NCBI RefSeq assembly: GCF_003265705.1
Contig: NW_020312966.1
Location: forward strand, 24,165,550 to 24,229,549
DNA: 64,000 bases
Direction of reading: 5' to 3'
Source of the DNA: Callorhinus ursinus
Taxonomy: Eukaryota; Chordata; Mammalia; Carnivora; Otariidae
The notes beneath the pieces were generated by a model. It was not told the origin of the DNA. It did not search any database and worked only from the letters and a program-made list of their open reading frames with translations. The position numbers and the translations under genes are program-made. Shown piece by piece: positions 57,334 through 64,000 of this stretch. The stretch's first letter is position 1; each line of letters opens with the position of its first letter.

Positions 57334-57393
57334 AGACAAGTAACAGCAACTCTAGCTCATAGTAGACACGTAACAGCAACTCTAGCTCATACA
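57334..57393 (+). repeat. 30-bp tandem duplication
   Basis: Two adjacent copies with period 30; both hold GTAACAGCAACTCTAGCTCA (57340-57359 and 57370-57389). Since 30 is a multiple of three, the surrounding 141-codon frame (57184-57609) stays open across it. Confidence 0.95.
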
Positions 57394-57943
57394 AATGAGG
57401 ACTATGAGTTGGAAGAAATCTTAGAAGCCACTTGGCCAATAGCTCAACCAAAGCAAGAATTTCCCTTCAAGACCGTTGGCCAGAAACCAGCCGGCTTCTG
57501 CCTGAACCACTCTCAGGCACTTGCTTCGCCTTCTGCAAGTCCAACTGGCACCCTCGCTTACATGTTTCTGACATGTAGGGACAAGAGGGTTGCTCAGCCA
57601 AGAGTATGACGGCCATCTTGCTCAGTGGGAACAGAACGTTTGCGAATGGAGAGTTTGACGTTGCTATGGCACAGCGGCAATAAAGAGCATGGGGAGGGCA
57701 GATATGATTAGCCATATAAATATACCACTATTTTCAGTTCGAAAAGAATAACCTCTGGATAAGGAATCATTTATGAGTTTGGAGAGCTGAACCCAAGTTT
57801 TGGTGAAGGTGGCCATGTATAAAGAAAGCCACTGCTCTTTTGGAGTAATTGATGATCTTTGACTCTACAAAACATTGCCTCCTTAGAAGTTATGTTAACA
57901 ATGTTATAGAACATTTAGGAAAAACATGTATAACCCTATATAG
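57394..57943. other. Unassigned sequence
   Basis: No repeat or gene recognised. Confidence 0.4.
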
Positions 57944-57960
57944 GAACACTCTTTTTCTTT

Positions 57961-58394
57961 TTTTTTTTTTTTTGCATTTTTATTTTTTATGTTTTTAAAT
58001 TTTTTTATTGTTATGTCAATCACCATACATTACATCATTAGTTCTTGATGTAGTGTTCCATGAGCCATTGTTTGCATATAACACCCAGGGCTCCACGCAG
58101 AACGTGCCCTCTTTAATACCCATCACCAGGCTAGCGCATCCTTCCACCCCAACCCTCAGTTTGTTTCTCAGAGTCCATCATCTCTCATGGTTCATCACCC
58201 CCTTCGATTTCCCCCCCTTCATTCTTCCCCTCCTGCTATCTTCTTCTTTTTCGTTTTTCTTAACATACGTTGCATTATTTGTTTCAGAAGTACAGATCTG
58301 TGATTCAACAGTCTTGCACAATTCACAGCGCTCAGCATAGCACATACCCTCCCCAATGTCTATCACCCAGCCACCCCGTCCCTCCCACCCCCCA
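57961..58394 (-). mobile_element. 5'-truncated L1, 3' UTR only
   Basis: T-run, then 'gttatgtcaatcaccataca', 'ttacatcattagttcttgat', 'gtgttccatgagccattgtt', 'ctctcatggttcatcacccc', 'acgttgcattatttgtttca' and 'caatgtctatcacccagcca', the reverse of the 3' UTR at 39840-40200. TSD 'gaacactctttttcttt' (57944-57960) and 'gaacactttttctttt' (58395-58410), one base shorter. High similarity to the full-length copy suggests a fairly recent insertion. Confidence 0.95.
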
Positions 58395-58589
58395 GAACAC
58401 TTTTTCTTTTGCATCTTTCTTTCTGACCAACTCTTGTTCAAAAGTACACATGGTTTTACGCAGTTGTCACCAAAGGGTTCATATCATTTGATTTTGAGGA
58501 AGACTGTCACTTCTCCCCTAAATATCCATTTCCCCCTTCTTTCTTGTTAATGAAACCCTAGTCTTGCCTCCTGTGTGGCAATGGGCTCA
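58395..58589. other. Unassigned sequence
   Basis: Short stretch between the L1 tail and the LTR-like segment. Confidence 0.35.
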
Positions 58590-58950
58590 GGCCCAGACAG
58601 TGGTAAACCAGTTGTGGTCATTCTGTTCCCCATTTTCCCTTACAACATCACAGAGGGGTGATCTGTCAACCAGTTTGGGCCAGAAAGACATAAGGAAGGC
58701 TTCCTAGGGGTGCTTCTGGGAACATTCTCATCTTCATCATAAGAGTATTCTCTTATCCCTTCTTCCTGCATTGATCATAGACATGATCACTGGAGCTTTG
58801 GCAGCCATCTTGTGACCAAGGGGAAAGCTCTGGAGAATAACAGAGATGTTGACCTTGAACCAACAATAACACTGGATTTCTTGATTTCTGAGAAAAATAA
58901 ATGCTATTTGAGCCACTGTGTTTAACTTGTCTGTTACTTACAGCTGAATA
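58590..58950 (+). mobile_element. LTR-like ancient element (tentative)
   Basis: 'tcatagacatgatcactgga', 'gctttggcagccatcttgtg', 'aaataaatgctatttgagcc' and 'actgtgtttaacttgtctgt' then 'tacttacagctgaatataat' recall the ending of MaLR-type or related ancient repeats, with AATAAA. Family not certain; compare 49130-49555. Confidence 0.45.
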
Positions 58951-58984
58951 TAATCCAAGTTGATTATTTTGTTTCTACTTAATT

Positions 58985-59480
58985 TCTTATTCTCTATAAT
59001 AGGTCATTGCATTTATAGGTCATATTTGATATATTATAATTTAAGCTATTTGAGAATTTAGGTTGTTTTTAGTCATTTGATGTTATAACCAATGCTTCAA
59101 CCAGCATCTTTGTACATTTAGCTCTTGATTTTTGTCAACACTGTTAAAGGCTATGAATATCTTGATGGCTTTTAAATTGTCTTGCAAAATTACTTTTCAG
59201 AAGGATTATATAGGGACACCCGTGTGGCTCATCTGCTTTCTGCTCAGGCCATGATCCACTCAGCGGGGAGTCTGCTTGTCTCCCTCTCCCTCTGCCTTTC
59301 CCCCTGCTCCTGCTTGCTCTCACGCATGCACTGTCTCTTTCTCAAATAAATTAAATCTTAAAAAAAAGGATTATATAAATGTACCATGCCTCCGGGAATA
59401 TATGAACAAATTCATTTCACCATAATTTTTATTATCAATGAGTACTGCCATTATTTTTTGGCTGACTCTGTAGGTATAAG
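58985..59480 (-). mobile_element. Possible old L1 fragment, split by a SINE
   Basis: 'ccaatgcttcaaccagcatc', 'gtcttgcaaaattacttttc' and 'ccgggaatatatgaacaaat' are weakly like the reversed 3' part of an old L1. Low certainty. Confidence 0.35.
59213..59365 (+). mobile_element. Carnivore tRNA-Lys SINE with an internal deletion
   Basis: 'agggacacccgtgtggctca' head, then 'tctgctttctgctcaggcca' and 'tccactcagcggggagtctg'. About 45 bp of the usual body between the A- and B-box regions and the CGGGCTCC segment are missing. Tail 'caaataaattaaatcttaaa'. TSD 'aaggattatata' at 59201-59212 and 59366-59377. Confidence 0.93.
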
Positions 59481-60120
59481 ATGCTACTTCAAGTTTGCTT
59501 TAATTCATGGCTCAGTTTTAATAGGAAGAAAATAGTGATTTGTGTGGTAGGACTGAGAATTAGGCCAAAGCTCTCTGTGAATATGTAGGCTCTTTGCTCC
59601 CTTCTGTGCTTTTTTTTGTTGCAAGGGTTTGTGCTGGAGAGCAGGACCCCAGCTTTAGCAGGCCTCCTGGCTTTGCTGTTTGTCTGCCCTCCAAAGGGGA
59701 CCCTCTGTCTGGGAGTGCATAAAGGCCCTCCCTGGCATTGGTTGTGCCTCCTGAGGAGGCTGGAGACCCCAGTACCAGTCAGCTGAAGAGGCAATGAATT
59801 CTCCAAATGGGTCCATGAAGAAGAAAGAGAACAGTCCCCCAGAGAGAATCTATCCTGGGGTGGGCGTGATAGGGCAAGGAGCCTGTGGGTAGGTGGCCAT
59901 GGGAGGAGGGCTCTTCATCAGCCAGGCCTGGTCCAGGAAACCTCCAATCCCTAAAACCCAATCCAGCCTGTTGTAGAGCTTGTCATCCACTAGACTCTGT
60001 GCCCAAGGAGGGGGAGCTAAGCAAGCTTGGGGATGAGAGTCACAGGGCCTCAGGGTGGCCCAACCAGGGTCACATAGGGGACCCAAGGCGCCCCTGCTCA
60101 GTTTGGTCACAGCTCCCAGG
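59481..60120. other. Unassigned sequence
   Basis: No gene or repeat recognised. Overlapping frames on both strands are GC-driven. Confidence 0.4.
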
Positions 60121-60640
60121 TATGACGAGGTTGTACATGATCACATGAGCTAACCTCCTCACATCACATCTCTGCTTCAGAACCATCCCTGACTCCCTCC
60201 TGTCTGTGTGGCCCAAACCCCCGAGTGCAAGGCCCTTCGGGACGTGCCTCACCAATTCCCCAGCTCAGGGCCAACTTCCTCCCCTCCCCACCAGTGTTTC
60301 TGCTTCCTTTACTACCAGACAGTCCAACTGTGCTGACGTACTTGACATTCCCAGACAACACTGTTCACTGTCAATGCCCAGCTCAGAGGTCACCTTCTCT
60401 GGGAACCCCTTCCCTGACTCCCTCGGTGTCCCAGGGAAGAGCAAGCCACTTCTTTCCTTGTGATACTTGTCCTGTGTGACCCTGAAACTTTGCCTGCATT
60501 CTGTCTCAGCCCTATTATACTGTGCACAGAGGCCGAGCCCTCCACCTTTTCCAACTTGGTATTCTTAGCCCATCGCCCAATGCACAACTCACACATGCCA
60601 CCTGACAAATGCTATCTTTCGGGTCCAGCTTGTCCGGGGA
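60121..60640 (+). mobile_element. L2-like fragment
   Basis: 'gctcagaggtcaccttctct', 'gggaaccccttccctgactc' and 'ctattatactgtgcacagag' follow the kind of L2 3' text with 'gtcaccttctcagtgaggcc' and 'tgaccaccc'. Diverged; boundaries are approximate. Confidence 0.5.
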
Positions 60641-60734
60641 TAAAAGGTTTTCTTCGGTTGTCATCACATCCATGGTCAATAGGCTATGAATGTCCCTTCC
60701 CATTCTCACAGTTTCAATTGCTGGGTCACTAGCA

Positions 60735-60920
60735 AAGTTGGATTCCCATGGTTCTTGACCCTGGCTACACACTGGATTAACTTTTGGAGCTTCCAAAACC
60801 TCTACAAAGCAGATCACAGCACAAAACAAGTAAATCAGAATCTCTGCTGGTGGGATGCAGGCCTTTGTGCTTTAAAGACTCCCCAGGTGATTCTAATATA
60901 CAGCTCTGAGCTGCGAACCT
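60735..60920 (+). mobile_element. MER5-like hAT (Charlie) element
   Basis: 'atggttcttgaccctggcta', 'taaatcagaatctctgctgg' and 'ctccccaggtgattctaata' keep MER5/MER58-type order. Non-autonomous DNA transposon remnant. Confidence 0.6.
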
Positions 60921-61134
60921 TTCCTTTAAACAACCTTGAGCAGTCGATTCTAAAAAGCTTTTCCTGTGTGCACACGATGTAGCAAGCACCATCTTGGACT
61001 TGGAGGTGTGGTGGGGTGGGGTAGGAGATACTGTTTGCTTCTGAGGGAGGAGGAGCCTCAGACTCTAGATTAGACATAGCACTTGCCCCGAAGAGACTGC
61101 AGTCCGTACATTTGCAAGAAGCAATAGCAAATGG

Positions 61135-61385
61135 TGTAAAATGGTATCTAAATTGCATGGTTTAGATCAAGGTTGCACAACAGTGGTGTTTTGGGTTAGA
61201 TCATTCTCTGTTGTGCTGGGCATTGTAGGATGTTTAGAAGCATCTCTGAGCTATACCCACCAGATGTTAGTATCAGTCAATACCCCCGTCACCAGCATTT
61301 ATAACAACCAAAAGATGTCTCCAGATAGGATCCAATGTCCCCTGGGAGTACAATCATCCCGTGGTGGGTTTTGATGTAGGTGCTG
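61135..61385. mobile_element. MER20 hAT (Charlie) element
   Basis: 'agtggtgttttgggttagat', 'cattctctgttgtgctgggc', 'attgtaggatgtttagaagc', 'aaccaaaagatgtctccaga' and 'ccaatgtcccctgggagtac' cover almost the entire element of about 220 bp. Confidence 0.85.
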
Positions 61386-61429
61386 CATTTTACTAAGGCA
61401 TGTAGGTGAGCTGTATGTGCAGTAAAAGG

Positions 61430-61575
61430 TCTAGAGCAGTGGTTCTCAAAGTGAGCCCCCGGCTCCCCGGCATCACCTGGGAACTTGATGAGACTATGTA
61501 TCCTGGGTCCCATCCAGACCTACTGAATCCCAAACTCGGTTGAAGTCTGCCAGGTGGTTCTCATGGACATTCGGT
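61430..61575 (-). mobile_element. MER5-like hAT (Charlie) element
   Basis: 'cagtggttctcaaagtgagc', 'ggcatcacctgggaacttga', 'cagacctactgaatcccaaa' and 'gtctgccaggtggttctcat' match MER5A in reverse. Confidence 0.82.
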
Positions 61576-61718
61576 TCTCTGGGCTAGTAAAAGGTCTGGA
61601 GAGTTAGGAAAGATTGGATGCTTTGGAGCATTCGGAAAAATTCTCCATAGAGCAGAAGTATTTCAGGTGAAGGAGGCCGCATTAGGGAAGGGTTTTCAGA
61701 TGGAAATTACCCTTCCCT

Positions 61719-61790
61719 CCAGAGCCATGAGCTTGCCCCTCATACTATAGTCTGGCTGGGCTCTAGTCCATGCACCAGTGGAGGCTGATC
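61719..61790 (+). repeat. Outlying diverged copy of the 75-bp minisatellite unit
   Basis: 'ccagagccatgagcttgccc', 'ctggctgggctctagtccat' match the units at 61917-62217 but sit 137 bp upstream of the main array. Confidence 0.85.
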
Positions 61791-61916
61791 AGGGAAGCTG
61801 GGGGAGGTGATGTGGGTGACGGGGACAGAGGGTCGGCCAGGTGACTCTGAACTAGCCAGCTCCCCTAAGGACACCTCACCCCACTCCTCGCCACCCCACC
61901 CCTCACCCTCCACCTC

Positions 61917-62217
61917 TCAACTCCAGCCATCCAGAGCCATGAGTGTGCCCCTAGGACTATGGTCTGGCTCCATTCCAGTCCAGGCACCGCCTTGGCTCCA
62001 GCCATCCAGAGCCATGAGCCTGTCCCTAGGACCATGGTCTGGCTGGCCTCCAGTCCATGCACCTCCTCGACTCCAGCCACCCAGAGCCATCAGTGTGTCC
62101 CTAGGACTAAGGTCCGTCTCCATTCCAGTCCATGCACTTCCTCGACTCCAGCCATCCAGAGCCATCAGCATGCCCCTAGTACTATGGTCTGGCTCCGTTC
62201 CAGTGCATGCACCACTT
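61917..62217 (+). repeat. 75-bp minisatellite, four units
   Basis: The marker CCAGAGCCAT occurs at 61931, 62006, 62081 and 62156, spaced exactly 75 bp. Each unit holds 'ctccagccatccagagccat', 'cccctaggactatggtctgg' and 'ttccagtccatgcac' with substitutions but no length change. A plus frame (61807-62253, 148 codons) and minus frames stay open because 75 is divisible by three. Confidence 0.97.
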
Positions 62218-64000
62218 GCTTCTCCTGCTGAGAGGTCCTTGCTGTGGTCTTAAAGCCTGGCTAACTTCTACTTTCACTTCACTCTTGATTAGCGGCTGCT
62301 TCCTGTAGAAACCCTTTCCTGGCTCCCAGGCTTCAGGATGAGGTCAGATGTCCTTCCTGTTTGCACCACAGCCCGTGCTGCCCAGATGTGAATTGCTCAC
62401 AGCTCCTCAGATGGACGTGCCTGTTCATTAGTCTCTCCTACTCGCCCCTCTCCCCCGCCCCTCACTGGACTGTCTGTAAGGGAAGGGGCTGCATCCTGTG
62501 TGCTCATGTGCCCCCATTTTCTGTCTTTAGTAGTCATAGTAACGCTGGCAGGTACTTCCCATTGCTCTAGGAGACCGGGTGCTCTGTGGTCCTGCAGAGT
62601 TCCTCATGCATTCGGTGAGCTTTCAGAGAATGGATGCTTTGTGCTTTCCTGGACTTCTCCAGAGGAAACACAATCGCTATTTCGTATTTTCCCCTGACAA
62701 GCACTGAAACTCCTGGGGGCAACAGTGCTCTTTAAAGACGACCAAATCCTTCAGGAATGTGACATTTTACTCCTCTCTGGACCACATTCCATTTCTGCCA
62801 TGCAGTCCCCTGATCAGAGAGAAGGTAGGGCACTTGGCTCTCCCCTGCACCAAACCCATCGGGCCCGGCATGTGCAGAAGGGACCCCAGCTGCGGGAAAC
62901 CCGCCCGGCTGCCTGGGGCGAGCGAAGGTCACAGAGAGAAATGATAAGGCACATCATCAGATCTGAGAAGGATTCATCCCGAATTAGTTCATTAATCTCA
63001 TCCTCCTGAAAGGAGACGTGTGGTTTATTGCGCTCACAGCCAGTACAAATTTCTACAGCTTAAAAAAGATTCAAGTACAAGGGCGGTTGAGACAAATTCG
63101 CATGGATTGTAGATGCTGCCCATTTTTCAGTGGTTCAGACCGAATGTTCAGACCTGTCTGCCATTTACTTTTATGTTACCAGGCAGATTGGATTGTCGAG
63201 GGGAAGGACTGGCAAGGTACTATTTGACCTTTTGCACAGCGTTGCGTCTGTAGAACATTCTAGTTTCTCCCAGAACATGTATGTCTGAAACACAACTCCA
63301 GTCATCCAACAATTGAAGAAAATCCAGGGAAGGTATTCTGACTTCCGAATTTAAGAGGATCTTTGGGTAAGAGGTGTCTCAAGATTTATTTTTATTTAAC
63401 TCTTCCCTCTATGTTGGTCAATGAAAATCCCTGTCTTTCAGAATTAATGCACCCCCGTTACTACCATCCGCTTGATAGGGGATGTTACTTCTCATTCCAA
63501 GTCTGATTTTCTTTACCTTCAGACGAAAGTGTTCTTTCTCCAGGCTCAGGTGTTTCCAACAGGTAAGTGTAAACCACGGGTGCTTATTTGTTCAAATCCC
63601 ATTTCTGAATTCACATGTTAAAATATTCTAATAAATCTGACCTTTGTGCAGTACAGCCACTGTTCTTTCCTCTGTGAGCTAGAAGCAGCTGCTGTATTTT
63701 ATAAATGCTGAGTATAACACAGTGCCCTTCTTGGGACCGATGGCCAACCATTCCCCCTCAGGCTGGGCTTGTGTCTACACCCCCTTCCAGGTGTTCTCCT
63801 GCCCACGAGGGAGAGAAGGACCTGCACACAATGCTGCCTTGATGGCGGTCCCCCCAGGATGAGGGAAAGCACCTGGCCAGGCTCGGTGTCCCTGCGCAGC
63901 CTGCAATCTGAGATCCCACATGCGATGGGCCACCGAGGTGGGGGGCGGAGGCAGAAAACCGAGGGATGCTGTTTTAGACTTTGCAGGGGTTGTTTTTGGA
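62218..64000. other. Unassigned sequence
   Basis: About 1.8 kb with no repeat or gene that I recognise. Frames up to 94 codons have no domain. The window ends inside this stretch. Confidence 0.45.

Overview
The window is nuclear DNA from a mammal of the order Carnivora. It carries 19 copies of the carnivore tRNA-Lys-derived SINE (head close to GGGGCGCCTGGGTGGCTCAG, a CT-rich segment, an AATAAATAAATAAAATCTT-type tail) and L1 elements with the carnivore type of 3' end. The young SINE copies have the body 'ctgccttcggctcaggtcatgatcc...', which I know from arctoid carnivores (bears, pinnipeds, mustelids). The dog-type head (GGGATCCCTGGGTGGCGCAG) is absent, so a canid is unlikely. That taxonomic reading is inference from memory of the families.

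I find no host protein-coding gene, spliced-exon series, rRNA, tRNA gene or CRISPR array that I can support. The DNA looks like intergenic or deep intronic sequence. The only recognisable coding sequence is transposon-derived and broken. The layout is: 1-10 kb, mostly unassigned sequence with three SINEs, a GGAA microsatellite and a CpG-enriched unassigned block at 6841-7560; 10.03-10.63 kb, a CCAT-type satellite holding a 100-N assembly gap; 10.6-32.9 kb, a mosaic of old repeats (MIR, L2, L1M-type, MaLR and other LTRs) cut by younger SINEs; 32,928-40,258, a full-length but inactivated L1 with a perfect 14-bp target-site duplication; 40.9-43.8 kb, an older L1 fragment holding three nested SINEs and a CA repeat; 44-55.6 kb, sparse repeats and long unassigned stretches; 55.6-64 kb, a probable Tigger remnant, a 5'-truncated L1 tail, a cluster of ancient L2 and hAT elements, and a 75-bp minisatellite.

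The most notable structures are: a SINE whose Pol III B-box region is amplified into eight 12-bp units (8089-8184); the near-duplicate blocks on both sides of the assembly gap; a second poly-A and 17 extra bases at the 3' end of the full-length L1, a candidate micro 3' transduction; a long antisense open frame in the L1 5' UTR; a 75-bp minisatellite whose period keeps frames open; and the CpG-enriched block next to the GGAA array. I see no new multi-gene system. Old-repeat family names and boundaries come from recall of consensus sequences and are approximate. Boundaries backed by target-site duplications (TSDs) were read directly.
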